Assembly (NCBI RefSeq): GCF_036186745.1
Contig: NZ_CP108086.1
Span: 2,914,001 to 2,978,000 of the forward strand
Origin: Microbispora hainanensis
GTDB taxonomy: Bacteria; Actinomycetota; Actinomycetes; Streptosporangiales; Streptosporangiaceae
Direction of reading: 5' to 3'
Length of the DNA stretch: 64,000 nucleotides
A model generated the notes under the pieces. That model searched no databases, was not told the DNA's origin, and saw nothing but the letters and a program-made list of their open reading frames with translations. Made by a program: the position numbers and the translations under genes. The first letter of the stretch is position 1. Each line of letters begins with the position of its first letter. This document shows, piece after piece, positions 40,141 to 49,185 of the stretch.

Positions 40141-41094
40141 ATGAACGATCAGCCTGCCGTGAACCCGCTGCCGCCGCGCCGTGCGGTGCTGGCCGCCGCG
40201 CTCGCCGCCGTCGTCGTCCCGCTCTCGGGATGCGCGGGCGCGGCGGGCGAGGCCGCCTCGGTCGCTCCCCGCGAGCGCGCGACCCCGGCCGCGCCGGAAC
40301 GGTCCTCAGCCGGCCCCGGGAAGACACCGAGCCTGCCCGCGCCGGACGCGGCGATTCCCAAGGACCCCAAGCGGCTGGCCGACGCCCTTACCCGTACGGT
40401 GGAGCGGCTGCGTGACGCGATCGACGACTGGCGACGCACGGGCGACCCCGCGAAGGGCGAGGCGCCCGAGCCGGTGGTCCTGCTGTCCCTGTACGAGCAG
40501 CGCGTCTACCGCTATCTGGCCCGCAATCCCGGGGTCGCGTCCCGCACGTACGCGAAGCTGCCGAAGGACACGGCCGCGCGGGCGCGCGACAACGTGACGG
40601 CCATCCGCGACCTGCTCTCCCTCGCCCACCCCGTCAGCGGGCCCATCAAGATCAAGGTCAGACCGGCGGAGCCCGCCGACGCTCTGCTCGCCGCCTTCCG
40701 GCGCGCCGAACGGCGGTTCGGCGTCGACTGGGAGGTGCTGGCGGCGGTGATGCTCGTGGAGACCAAGTTCGGGCGGGTGCGCTCGCCGAGCTACGTGGGC
40801 GCGAAGGGCCCGATGCAGTTCATGCCGGGCACCTGGAAGGCGTACGGCATGGGCGGCGACATCAACGACACCGGCGATGCTCTCCTCGCGGCGGCCAACT
40901 ACCTCCACGCGTCGGGCGCGCCCGGCGACTACCGGCGCGCGCTGTACGCCTACAACCACTCCAACGCGTACGTGGACGCGGTCCTGCTGCACGCGCGCCA
41001 GATGAAGCGGGACATCAGGAACTACTACGCCTACTACACCTGGCAGGTCTACGTGATCACACCCAAGGGCGAGCGCCGCCTGACCGGTCCCTGA
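40141..41094 (+). CDS. Lytic transglycosylase lipoprotein (317 aa)
   Basis: Signal peptide with lipobox (LSGC), then a helical spacer and an SLT-type domain: VDWEVLAAVMLVETKFGRVR with the catalytic Glu, GAKGPMQFMPGTWKAYGMGG, DALLAAANYLHASGAPGDYR, ALYAYNHSNAYVDAV. Cleaves glycan strands of peptidoglycan outside the membrane. ATG 40141 fits the signal; an upstream GTG (40132) is possible. Confidence 0.88.
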   Translation: MNDQPAVNPLPPRRAVLAAALAAVVVPLSGCAGAAGEAASVAPRERATPAAPERSSAGPGKTPSLPAPDAAIPKDPKRLADALTRTVERLRDAIDDWRRTGDPAKGEAPEPVVLLSLYEQRVYRYLARNPGVASRTYAKLPKDTAARARDNVTAIRDLLSLAHPVSGPIKIKVRPAEPADALLAAFRRAERRFGVDWEVLAAVMLVETKFGRVRSPSYVGAKGPMQFMPGTWKAYGMGGDINDTGDALLAAANYLHASGAPGDYRRALYAYNHSNAYVDAVLLHARQMKRDIRNYYAYYTWQVYVITPKGERRLTGP

Positions 41095-41169
41095 CGAGGC
41101 CGGCAGGCGGAGATCCGTAACCGATGCGGCCTTCCGCGCGACTCACCCTTCGGGAGCGATCGCGTACGG

Positions 41170-41472
41170 GTGGTCGGTCGTGCGGGTGCTGCTGCTGTTC
41201 CTGGTGCTGACCGTCATGGCCGTCCCCATGGACGCGCGGACCCCCAGACCCGCCCGGGCGGTCTCGCGTCGCGGCTGACTCCGGCGGCCGTCGTCTACCG
41301 GCTCGGTGCGGCGGGCAGCGGGATCGCGCTCATCGTCGCGCGGGCGGCGGCCATTCTCGGCCTGTGGAGTCAGTTCGGGAACGGCATCGACATCACCTCG
41401 CAGGTGGACACCTCGGCCCAGGCGCCGCTCAGCGCCGACGCGCAGGTGCTCCTGGGCCGGGTGGACAGGTGA
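41170..41472 (+). pseudogene. Broken small membrane or secreted protein
   Basis: One frame from GTG 41180 gives a signal-like VRVLLLFLVLTVMAVPMDAR and stops at 41278. Another frame continues with VVYRLGAAGSGIALIVARAA, AILGLWSQFGNGIDITSQVD and ends GRVDR. Joined by a shift between 41225 and 41275 they would make one small membrane-anchored protein. Family unknown. Confidence 0.4.
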
Positions 41473-41487
41473 GAACGCGCCGCGTGC

Positions 41488-43272
41488 TCACAGCGCCGGG
41501 TAGGCGTTGTCGACCAGCATCACGAACTGCTCGTGGTGCCAGTCGCCCGGCAGCGGCGCGTTGGGGAGGGCGCCGGTCGGCCGGATCGAGTCCGACACGG
41601 GCCCGAGGGAGCCGTTGGGGTCGCACGTGCTGTCGAGCAGCCGGTCGGAACCCTCGGGCAGGATCGGCCCGCCCGCGCCGTCCGACTCGCCGGGCCGCTT
41701 GATCCACAGGTAGGCGTCGACGCCGGGGGCGGGAGCGGCGACCGGCCGCGTTCCCAGTCCCGCGCCCTTCTGGTTGCACATCGCGGCCCGCGACGGACGC
41801 CTGTCGATGCGGCTCTGATCGACGAAGGTGTTGACGTCGAGCGAGGTGCTCACCGCGGTGGGCCGGTCGGGCCCGCCCCAGCCGTTGCGGGAGGTGTCGA
41901 CGACCACGCCGAGCGCGGCGGAGAAGCCCTTGGCGATCAGGGCGGTCCGCATCGCGAGGGCGTAGTCCCGTTCGTTCAGGTAGGGGTTCCAGTCGATGAA
42001 CCTGCTCAGCTTGATCGGCTGACCGGCCACGGTCTGGTTCGCGTCGGTCAGGAAGGGCTCCACGAGGGGGACGTAGTCGGCGACGTTCGTGGCGATGCCG
42101 TCCAGGCTGTTCAGGCCGGCCGCTGTGCCGCGCACGGTGTCGGTGATCAGGTTCGTGAGCGCGTTGAAGTTCTCGTCCCAGCCGCCCCATCCCGCGCTGC
42201 CCGCGTCGAGGTAGGTGTAGACGTTGGGCAGGGGCGCGAGCTTGTCGAGGGCGTAGCGGATGCCCGTCACGTAGACGCCCGACGCCGCCGCCTGGTCGCA
42301 CGGATAGATGCTGTATTGCCCAACGATGAGATCGATCAGGGCGCGCGGCTCGATGACGGCGGCGACGCGCAGGTCGCGATATTCGGGCCTGGCCAGGAGG
42401 GCGGCGATGGGGTCCACGAACTCCGCCTTGTAGCGGTTGAGGCCGTCCTCCTGAGTGTGCAGCTCGGCGTTGGAGACCAGCGACCGGCAGTCGCGGTCGG
42501 GCAGGTCGTGGAGGACGAGCGTGATGTAGCCGGCCCCCTGCTCGACGGCGGTGTCGAGATGGTCCTTCAGCGTACGGGTGACTCCGGAGCCACCGATGAC
42601 GTCCGCGATGCGGTTCAGCCAGATCGCCGTGGGCGTCTGCTCCAGGCCGCGCATCTTCCGCGCGGTCGCGTCGTCCACCCGCGTGGCGGAGGATTCCACA
42701 TCGGCCGCCCAATCGGGGTCGACGTACCCCTGGACGCCGAGGAACGGGTTGTCCACCGGCACGTCCCCGCTCGGACTCGGACTGGGGCTCGGGCTGGGGG
42801 ACGGGCTCGGGCTGGGCGACGTGCCCGGCACGACGACCTCGCAGGGCACGCCGTTGAAGGCGAAGTCCGTCGGCGGCGGGTTGCTCCCTGTCCAGGAGCC
42901 GTTGAACCCGAGGTACAACGTCCCGCCGGACGTCACCGCGCCGTTCCACGGCTCGTTGTCGGCGACGACGCGGTTGCCGGACTGGGTCCACCGGGCCGAC
43001 CAGCCCTGCGTGAGCTTCTGCGAGCCGGGGAAGGTGAACGTCAGCTTCCAGCCGGTCAGGGCTTCGCCGGTGTTCCTGACCTCGACCCCGGCCGTGAAGC
43101 CGCCCGAGTTCGTGCCCCACTGGGTGCTCGTGTAGGTCACCTGGCAGGTGACGGCGGCGTCGGCGGACGCGGCGCCCAGCACCGGTGTCGCCACGGCCGC
43201 CGCCGCGATGGGGAGGGCCGCCGCGGCGGCCGTCAGGATCCTGCGGGCGAACCGTTGGTGGCCGAAGGGCAT
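41488..43272 (-). CDS. Secreted GH6 cellulase (cellobiohydrolase/endoglucanase) with N-terminal CBM2 (594 aa)
   Basis: Signal peptide (ILTAAAAALPIAAAAVATPV), CBM2 (CQVTYTSTQWGTNSGGF to FAFNGVPCEVV), a Ser-Pro linker, then GH6: GYVDPDWAADVESSATRVDD, TLVLHDLPDRDC with the Asp/Cys pair, VYTYLDAGSAGWGGWDENF and VVDTSRNGWGG, the aspartates of the inverting mechanism. Cuts cellulose outside the cell. ATG 43272 with GGAGA upstream. Its promoter side is full of short repeats. Confidence 0.92.
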   Translation of the reverse strand: MPFGHQRFARRILTAAAAALPIAAAAVATPVLGAASADAAVTCQVTYTSTQWGTNSGGFTAGVEVRNTGEALTGWKLTFTFPGSQKLTQGWSARWTQSGNRVVADNEPWNGAVTSGGTLYLGFNGSWTGSNPPPTDFAFNGVPCEVVVPGTSPSPSPSPSPSPSPSPSGDVPVDNPFLGVQGYVDPDWAADVESSATRVDDATARKMRGLEQTPTAIWLNRIADVIGGSGVTRTLKDHLDTAVEQGAGYITLVLHDLPDRDCRSLVSNAELHTQEDGLNRYKAEFVDPIAALLARPEYRDLRVAAVIEPRALIDLIVGQYSIYPCDQAAASGVYVTGIRYALDKLAPLPNVYTYLDAGSAGWGGWDENFNALTNLITDTVRGTAAGLNSLDGIATNVADYVPLVEPFLTDANQTVAGQPIKLSRFIDWNPYLNERDYALAMRTALIAKGFSAALGVVVDTSRNGWGGPDRPTAVSTSLDVNTFVDQSRIDRRPSRAAMCNQKGAGLGTRPVAAPAPGVDAYLWIKRPGESDGAGGPILPEGSDRLLDSTCDPNGSLGPVSDSIRPTGALPNAPLPGDWHHEQFVMLVDNAYPAL

Positions 43273-43324
43273 GGGATCGTCTCCAGGGGTGCGGTGACCG
43301 GCTCTGGCGTGCCGGCGCCCGTTC

Positions 43325-43485
43325 CGGCGCGCGCCCGGGTTCGTGAGCCCGGGTTCGTGAGCCCGGGGTTCGTGAGCACGGGTTTCGCGCCCGGGGTTCG
43401 TGAGCACGGGTTTCGCGCCCGGGTTCGTGAGCACGGGTCCGCGAACACGGGTTTCGCGCCCGGGTTCGCGAGCGTGGGTTCGCGC
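43325..43485. repeat. Degenerate tandem repeat upstream of the GH6 gene
   Basis: About ten imperfect copies of units such as CGGGTTCGTGAGC and CACGGGTTTCGCGCC, 13-30 bases long, covering the leader of the cellulase gene. Mixed unit lengths and no spacers, so it is not CRISPR. The remaining bases to 43670 are AT-richer and may hold the promoter of either neighbour. Confidence 0.85.
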
Positions 43486-43670
43486 ATGGGGGCCGACGCT
43501 CCCCAGACTCGGCAATGGCCCGGCTCGTGTACACGATTCGCCGAAGCGGAAATATCCCGTTCCGGACGAATCAGCCGGGATCGCGCGGCACCTCGGAAAA
43601 CTCGGCCCGAGGCCCGCCGCTCGTCGCCGGATCCGGTGAAATATTCACGGCGTGATCACACGCGCGCGGT

Positions 43671-44336
43671 TCACGGCATTTCCTGATCACCGGCGACCAC
43701 CAGGCCGGATTCGTACGCGAAGACGACGGCCTGGGCGCGGTCGCGCAGGTCGAGTTTCGTCAGCAGGTTGCTCACGTGACTTTTGACCGTGTGCTCGGTG
43801 ACCACCAGCTCCGCGGCGATCTCGGCGTTCGACCGGCCGCGGGCGAGCAGGCGCAGCGTGTCCATCTCCCGGTCGGTCAGCTCGCCGAGTCGCTGCCGCA
43901 GCCGGGGGCGGGCGCGGCCACGGCCGACGAACTCGGCGATCAGGCGCCGGGTGATCGCCGGGGCCAGCAGCGACTCCCCGCCCGCGACCAGGCGGACGGC
44001 GCGCGCGAGGTCGTCGCGGCGCACGTCCTTGAGCAGGAAGCCGCTGGCCCCGGCGCGCAGGGCGTCGCAGACGTACTCGTCGACGTCGTACATCGTCAGG
44101 ACCAGCACCTTCGCGCCGGTCCTGCGGCACACCTCGCCGGTGGCCTCGACGCCGTCCATGCCGGGCATGCGGATGTCCATGAGCACCACGTCGGGCTCCA
44201 GCTCGACCGCCTTCGCGACGGCCTCCGCGCCGTCGGCCGCCTCGCCGACCACTGTGATGTCGTCGTGGGCGTCGAGGATCATCGCGAAGCCGCCGCGGAA
44301 CAGGTCCTGGTCGTCGGCGACGAGCACGCGCAGCAT
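43671..44336 (-). CDS. NarL/LuxR-family response regulator (221 aa)
   Basis: Receiver domain with VLVADDQDLFRGGFAMILDA, phosphoacceptor Asp54 in VLMDIRMPGMDG and LTMYDVDEYVCDALRAGASG; LuxR output HTH LTDREMDTLRLLARGRSNAE, LVVTEHTVKSHVSNLLTKLD. Starts 4 bases after its kinase stops, so the two are one operon. Genes controlled are unknown; the near neighbours (GH6, Lnt) are candidates. Confidence 0.92.
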   Translation of the reverse strand: MLRVLVADDQDLFRGGFAMILDAHDDITVVGEAADGAEAVAKAVELEPDVVLMDIRMPGMDGVEATGEVCRRTGAKVLVLTMYDVDEYVCDALRAGASGFLLKDVRRDDLARAVRLVAGGESLLAPAITRRLIAEFVGRGRARPRLRQRLGELTDREMDTLRLLARGRSNAEIAAELVVTEHTVKSHVSNLLTKLDLRDRAQAVVFAYESGLVVAGDQEMP

Positions 44337-44340
44337 GCCG

Positions 44341-45474
44341 TCAGCCGATCGGCAGGGTCGCGGTGACGGTGAGACCCGGGTTTCCGGCCCGTACGGCCAG
44401 GCGGCCGCCGCACGCCGCGACCCGCTCCCGCATCCCGATCATGCCGTGTCCCTCCCGCGGCTCCCGCGTGCCCCGCCCGTTGTCGGCGACCTCGACGTCC
44501 AGGGTGTCACCGGACCAGCGGAGCCCCACCCGGACGGCGCTCGCTCCGGCGTGCCGGATCGTGTTGGTCAGCGCCTCCTGGATGATCCGATATGCGGCGA
44601 TGTCCACGTCGGAGGGCAGGCGGCGCGGCTCGCCGCGTACGTCGGCGGAGACCTCCAGGCCCGCCCGGCGGGCGTTGTCCAGCAGGCCGGGCAGAGCGTC
44701 GAGCCCCGGCTGCGGCCCCCGGGCAAGAGCCGGGCCGCCGGGTGTCTCGCCCGCGCGCAGCGCGCCGAGGATCAGGCGGAGCTGGCCGATCGCGTCGCGC
44801 CCGGCCGCCGCGATCGCCTCGAAGACCGCCTCGGCCTTCTCCGGGTGATCGCGCACGACCAGCGGGCCGGTCTCCGCCTGGATCACCATGAGACCGACCG
44901 AATGGGTCACGATGTCGTGCATGTCGCGGGCGATCCGGGTGCGTTCGCGTGCGACGGCGGCGGCGCGTTCCTCGCGGATGCGGGCCTCGCGCTCCCGTTC
45001 GGCGTCCCGGCCGGCCCGCCGGGCGCGTGCGCCCACGCCGAGGGCGTACGCGGCGACGATGGCGGTGAGGAGATACCGGTAGGTCTCCAGGTTCTCGTGC
45101 GGGACGACGAGCGACACGGCGACCCCGGCGGCGAGACCCGCGATGCCCACGGCGCGCCGCACCCGGGACAGATCCGCCGCCGCGAACGTGTAGGTGCACA
45201 CCAGCACGCCGTACGGCAGCAGCAGCATCAGAGCCCCGGAGTGCGGCAGCGACTTCATCGCGATCGACAAGGCCGTCGTGGCGCAGCCGACCACCGCCCC
45301 GGCGGACAGGACGGCGCGGCGCCGCCACAGCACGGGCACCGACATCAGCACGGCGAGCGCCACGGCCCACCACGGCTGCCGATGGGGGACGAGCACGGGC
45401 GTCACCGTCATCACGGTGACGACGACGGCGATCGCGACGTCGGCCCTCGAATGGCTGAGGATGCTCGCCCGCAT
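44341..45474 (-). CDS. NarL-type sensor histidine kinase (377 aa)
   Basis: Five to six N-terminal membrane helices (from VAIAVVVTVMTVTPVLVPH) with short loops, so it senses inside or at the membrane. The HisKA_3 box is RTRIARDMHDIVTHSVGLMV with the phospho-His. The ATPase has AAYRIIQEALTNTIRHAGAS and DNGRGTREPREGHGMIGMRE. ATG 45474. Phosphorylates the response regulator next to it. Confidence 0.92.
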   Translation of the reverse strand: MRASILSHSRADVAIAVVVTVMTVTPVLVPHRQPWWAVALAVLMSVPVLWRRRAVLSAGAVVGCATTALSIAMKSLPHSGALMLLLPYGVLVCTYTFAAADLSRVRRAVGIAGLAAGVAVSLVVPHENLETYRYLLTAIVAAYALGVGARARRAGRDAEREREARIREERAAAVARERTRIARDMHDIVTHSVGLMVIQAETGPLVVRDHPEKAEAVFEAIAAAGRDAIGQLRLILGALRAGETPGGPALARGPQPGLDALPGLLDNARRAGLEVSADVRGEPRRLPSDVDIAAYRIIQEALTNTIRHAGASAVRVGLRWSGDTLDVEVADNGRGTREPREGHGMIGMRERVAACGGRLAVRAGNPGLTVTATLPIG

Positions 45475-45705
45475 TGACCGGCTCCGGAGGTTGTCGGAGG
45501 GAACCCGGCAAGGGTATTCGGGCCACGCCCGCGGCCGCCTCCACCGCCCGGGCGATGACCGTCTCACTCCTTCGAGTGAGACGCGATGCCACCAGGCTCC
45601 GAGCGGTTCCGGTCCTCGCGACCGGCACCCGGTTCGCTCTCGCCGGTGATGTGCGCCGAGGCCGGATGCCGGAGGGTCGGGGCGGCTGGAGAAGGAGGCC
45701 GCTCG

Positions 45706-47199
45706 ATGAATCCACCGATTCGGCGTCCGGTGGTGGCGCTCGCCGCCACGGCGCTGTCCGCGACGCTGTTCCATTTCGGCACCGGGCTCACGCCGGTGCC
45801 CTGGGTCACCTGGCTCGCACCGCTGCCGGTGCTCGTCCTCGCTCATCGCGCCGGCGCCCGCACCGCGTTCGTCGCGGCGTCGGCCGCGTGGCTCGGCGGT
45901 GAGACGGCGATGTGGGGCTACTTCCTCGGCACGGTGCGGATTCCACCGCCGATGGTCGTGTCGATGCTCGTCGGGTCGGCGCTGCTGTTCGGGCTGGTCG
46001 TCCTGCTGTCACGGGCGCTGATGCTGCGGGGCCGTCCGCTGTCGGCCGCCGCCGTCGTGCCGGCGGCCTGGGTCGTCGTCGAGTGGGCGGTCTCGGTGCT
46101 GTCGCCGAACGGGGCGTGGTGGAGCCTGGCCTACACCCAGGCCGACGTCCTGCCGGTGTTGCAGACCGTCTCGGTCACCGGACCATGGGGGATCACCTTC
46201 CTGGTCCTCGGGGCTCCCGCGGCCGTCGCCGTGTTGCTCGCCCCGGGGGCGGCCGGGCGGCTGCGGATCGGGGCGACCGCCGTGGTCGTCCTGGCCCTTG
46301 CGGCGGGGTACGGCGCCTGGCGGCTGCGCACGCCGTACGAGGACGGCCCGGGCGGGGACGGGCCGGGCGCGGAGAAGGTGGCGCTGCTCGCCGCCGACCG
46401 GGGCGGCTGGGTCGCGGTCGACTCGGCGGAGGGACGCGCCCTGCTCGGGACGTACACGGCGCGGATCCCGGAACTCGCCGAACGCGGCGCACGGGTCGTG
46501 GTCATGCCGGAGAAGGTCTTCGCCGCCACCGACGCGACGCTGCCCGAGCTGGTGGAGCCGCTGGCGCGGCTCGCCGCCGACCACCATGTCGACATCATCG
46601 CCGGGCTGGTCCTCACGGGGGCGGGCGGCCTGCGCAACGTGGCCGTCGACGTGCCCGCCGACGGGAGCCGGCCGGTGGAGTATTTCAAGCGCCACCTCAT
46701 CCCGGGGCTGGAAAGCGACTTCCGGCCCGGGGACCGAGATGCCTTCGTGCCCGGTTCGGGCTCCCGCTGGGGGATCGCGATCTGCTTCGATCTGGACCTG
46801 CCCGGCCTGGTGCGCGACTACCGCAGGAGCGGCGCCACGACGATGTTCGTGCCCGCCTGGGACTTCGACCGCGACCGGTGGCTGCACGGGAGGATGGCGG
46901 TCACCCGGGGCGTCGAGAACGGGCTCACGGTGGCCCGCGCGGCGCGCGACGGCGACCTGGTCGTGAGCGACCCCAACGGCCGGATCCTGGCCGAGGCGCA
47001 CAGCGCCGACGCGCCGGTCGTGTCCGTCATCGCGACGCTGCCCGCCCGCTCGGCCGGCACGCTCTACACGAGGTTCGGCGACTGGTTCGCCTGGGCCTGC
47101 GCGCTCCTGCTGCTGCTCGCGCTCGCGCCCCCGGCCCGTGCCCGGCGGGTCCGTACGCGGGTGGCCGGCGCCGGGCGGGCACACGCCGCCGCGTCGTGA
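45706..47199 (+). CDS. lnt: Apolipoprotein N-acyltransferase (497 aa)
   Basis: Adds the third acyl chain to lipoproteins at the outer face of the membrane. Six to seven N-terminal membrane helices, then a nitrilase-fold domain with the triad: Glu in VVMPEKVFA, Lys in YFKRHLIPGLESDF, Cys in GIAICFDLDLPGLVRDYR. A C-terminal helix (WACALLLLLALAP) follows. GAAGGAGG precedes ATG 45706. Actinobacterial Lnt homologues are often several per genome; this one is in no operon. The plain name is sure, the substrate range is not. Confidence 0.88.
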   Translation: MNPPIRRPVVALAATALSATLFHFGTGLTPVPWVTWLAPLPVLVLAHRAGARTAFVAASAAWLGGETAMWGYFLGTVRIPPPMVVSMLVGSALLFGLVVLLSRALMLRGRPLSAAAVVPAAWVVVEWAVSVLSPNGAWWSLAYTQADVLPVLQTVSVTGPWGITFLVLGAPAAVAVLLAPGAAGRLRIGATAVVVLALAAGYGAWRLRTPYEDGPGGDGPGAEKVALLAADRGGWVAVDSAEGRALLGTYTARIPELAERGARVVVMPEKVFAATDATLPELVEPLARLAADHHVDIIAGLVLTGAGGLRNVAVDVPADGSRPVEYFKRHLIPGLESDFRPGDRDAFVPGSGSRWGIAICFDLDLPGLVRDYRRSGATTMFVPAWDFDRDRWLHGRMAVTRGVENGLTVARAARDGDLVVSDPNGRILAEAHSADAPVVSVIATLPARSAGTLYTRFGDWFAWACALLLLLALAPPARARRVRTRVAGAGRAHAAAS

Positions 47200-47206
47200 C
47201 GGAGCA

Positions 47207-47644
47207 CTACGGGGAGTTGCCGTCGAGACAGAGATGGCCGCCGAGCTGGGCCGCCACCTCCAACTGGTCGTAGAAGAGCCGGTGGCTGACGATCAGCCCG
47301 TCCTCCACAGTGGAGAAGCTGCACGAGCGCAGGAGGACGGACCGCCCGGTCGGTTCGAGAACCTCCCCGCCGGGGAAGAGAAGCGGTCCCTTGTGGGTGC
47401 CGGTGATCGTGAACTCCGCCGCCACGGTGTCGCCGAACATGGTCACCGACTGCGGAGTGATCACCATGTTGGGGTACGCCTCCAGCCACTGGCGGTAATA
47501 GGAGGTGATCTCCTCCCGGCTCTCGGCGATGCCGTCGGGGGACACCAGAACGGCCCGTTCGTCGAAGCACTGCGCCAAGGCGTCGAGGTCATGACGGTTG
47601 GTGGCCTGCCTCAGCCTGTCCACGGCCAGGAGCACTTCGGACAT
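47207..47644 (-). CDS. SnoaL/NTF2-like protein (145 aa)
   Basis: One NTF2-fold cone: LLAVDRLRQATNRHDLDALA, QCFDERAVLVSPDG, SREEITSYYRQWLEAYPNMV, DGLIVSHRLFYDQLEVAAQL. Members bind small hydrophobic ligands or act as cyclases or hydrolases; none can be chosen. ATG 47644. Convergent with lnt, ends 7 bases apart. Confidence 0.82.
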   Translation of the reverse strand: MSEVLLAVDRLRQATNRHDLDALAQCFDERAVLVSPDGIAESREEITSYYRQWLEAYPNMVITPQSVTMFGDTVAAEFTITGTHKGPLLFPGGEVLEPTGRSVLLRSCSFSTVEDGLIVSHRLFYDQLEVAAQLGGHLCLDGNSP

Positions 47645-47964
47645 CGGACGTTCCCTTCCCCCTGTCGAGAGCGGCCGTTGATGCGTGCGCCGCGATCGGC
47701 ACTACGAATGCGGACATTGATGTCTATTGGTGGCATTTTCACGATAACCCAGCTCACGCGCTGGGCCGTGTGAGCTCAGGGGCTCAGGAGCCGTGTGAGC
47801 TTCTCAGGACTCGTCGGCGGGGAGGGCGAACATCCGGATCTACAGGGGCCGCGCGCCGGGCGGCGGCGCCCTGCTCCTGCCGTAGGCCCTCTACCGGGGC
47901 CTGCCGCTCCCTTGATCGTGAGCAGGGGCGGGGGTCCGGCCGAGGTGGGCGAGGACGCCACCCG
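47645..47964. other. Non-coding gap before GNAT remnant
   Basis: No credible gene. Contains AT-rich TTGATGTCTATTGGTGGCATTTTCACG (about 47717-47743), probably the SnoaL promoter region, and a hairpin-prone stretch with repeated TGAGCT/GGCTCAGG (47769-47808). Confidence 0.45.
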
Positions 47965-48081
47965 GACCTCGGCGGGCTGCTCGCCGGCACCGCCGACGGC
48001 GACGCGCACATGCGGGCCATCAAGGACGCGTTCGGCTACGTGCCGGCGCACCGCACCGTGCGCTACCGCCCCGACCTCTAG
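47965..48081 (+). pseudogene. GNAT acetyltransferase, C-terminal fragment
   Basis: The frame ends with GDAHMRAIKDAFGYVPAHRT, VRYRPDL, the common C-terminus of GNAT N-acetyltransferases with the acetyl-CoA-side helix. Nothing upstream in this frame extends the domain, so only about 38 residues remain. It overlaps the end of the intact GNAT gene on the other strand by 4 bases. Confidence 0.6.
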
Positions 48082-48602
48082 CGAGCGGCGAAACCGCGGC
48101 CGAGCGGCGGGCCCAGCCGCAGTTGGAGGGCCGGATAGCGGGGCGCGTCGAACCCGAGCGACTGGTACAGCTCGATCCCGTACGGCGTGGCGTTGAGGTC
48201 GATCGTCCGGACCTCGGTCTCGGTGCGATACCAGGCGAGCAGCGCGTCGAGGCAGGCGCGGGCGAGGCCGAGCCGGCGGCGGCGCCGGTCGGTGCAGATG
48301 TTGAAGACGTGGCCCTGCAGGCCGCTCGGGTTCGTCGGCCCCGGCGCGTGGGAGTCACAGGTGCCCGCCGCGCAGCTCACCACGCCGAGCTCCGGGTCGT
48401 CCACCACGAACGCGGCGAAGTCCCCCGGATCGCCCAGCCGCCGGACGAACCACGCCTCGGCCGCCGCCCGCCAGGGCGCGCTCTCGTCTCCGACGTCCGC
48501 CCCCATGTCCTCCAGCATCACGGCGCGCAGGCGGACGAGGGCCGCGGCGTCCGCCGCTTCCGCCCGGCGGACCACGGTCCCCGAGATCGTCATGGGCACC
48601 AT
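48078..48602 (-). CDS. GNAT N-acetyltransferase (174 aa)
   Basis: GNAT fold: VVRRAEAADAAALVRLRAVM at the start, FAAFVVDDPELGVVSCAAGT, the acetyl-CoA loop NICTDRRRRRLGLARACLD and the closing DLNATPYGIELYQSLGFDAP. The acceptor is unknown. Two starts are possible, ATG 48602 and ATG 48593 (MTISGTVV); the second fits the domain as well. Confidence 0.88.
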   Translation of the reverse strand: MVPMTISGTVVRRAEAADAAALVRLRAVMLEDMGADVGDESAPWRAAAEAWFVRRLGDPGDFAAFVVDDPELGVVSCAAGTCDSHAPGPTNPSGLQGHVFNICTDRRRRRLGLARACLDALLAWYRTETEVRTIDLNATPYGIELYQSLGFDAPRYPALQLRLGPPLGRGFAAR

Positions 48603-48633
48603 TGTGGTCGCGCTCGCGGGCGGGTGACCCCGA

Positions 48634-49086
48634 TCAGGCCGTGGCTGTGGCGCTCTCCGCGGCGGCCACGACGTCCTTCAGCCGGCCCATCGCGTGATAG
48701 GTGCCGAACACGTCCATGTAGTCGCGTGCATCCACGATCTCGCCGTTCCGTACGCGCAGGGTCAGCAGGCCCGTGGCCCGGAACGGCCGGCCGTCCGGCT
48801 CGATCGTGCCGGTGCCCTCCCACTCCCCGATGACGACCTCGGGGTCGGCCGCCTCGTGGACGACGACGTCGTGGATCTCGGCGATCCGTACGGGGGTCGC
48901 GCCCCACGCCGCCCGATAGAGGGCGCGGACCGCCTCCCGCCCCTCCAGGCGGGCGGGGAACAGCGGCGTCCGGAACGGGAACGTGTGCAGGGCGTCGGCG
49001 GCGTAGAGGTCGGCGAGGTCGTCGGCCGACCTGTCGGCCATCGCCCGGTGATAGCGGGCCAGGACCTCGCGTGCGGTGAGTGGCAT
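48634..49086 (-). CDS. SnoaL/NTF2-like protein (150 aa)
   Basis: NTF2 fold: REVLARYHRAMADRSADDLA, LYAADALHTFPFRTPLFPAR, LEGREAVRALYRAAWGATPV, RVRNGEIVDARDYMDVFGTY. Different from the SnoaL-like protein at 47207. ATG 49086. Divergent from a TetR gene with a clear operator between, so its expression is inducible by an unknown ligand. Confidence 0.86.
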   Translation of the reverse strand: MPLTAREVLARYHRAMADRSADDLADLYAADALHTFPFRTPLFPARLEGREAVRALYRAAWGATPVRIAEIHDVVVHEAADPEVVIGEWEGTGTIEPDGRPFRATGLLTLRVRNGEIVDARDYMDVFGTYHAMGRLKDVVAAAESATATA

Positions 49087-49121
49087 CGGTTCACTCCGAT
49101 CATTCGAGCGTTTCGCTCAAC

Positions 49122-49140
49122 AGTTGTTGACTCAACGACT
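49122..49140. promoter_or_regulatory. TetR operator AGTTGTTGA-C-TCAACGACT
   Basis: Nine-base arms, 8 paired, one-base centre, in the middle of the 99-base divergent region. A second short hairpin GAGCG-TTT-CGCTC is at 49106-49118. The first is the likely site of the adjacent TetR. Confidence 0.75.
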
Positions 49141-49185
49141 GTAGAGCGAACGGGCCGATCGGGTCAACACCGGTAGAGTCGACGC

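Noticed and set aside
43325-43485. CRISPR-like or protein-coding repeat
   Set aside because: Unit length varies, no spacers; the open frames across it give only low-complexity Pro/Arg peptides.
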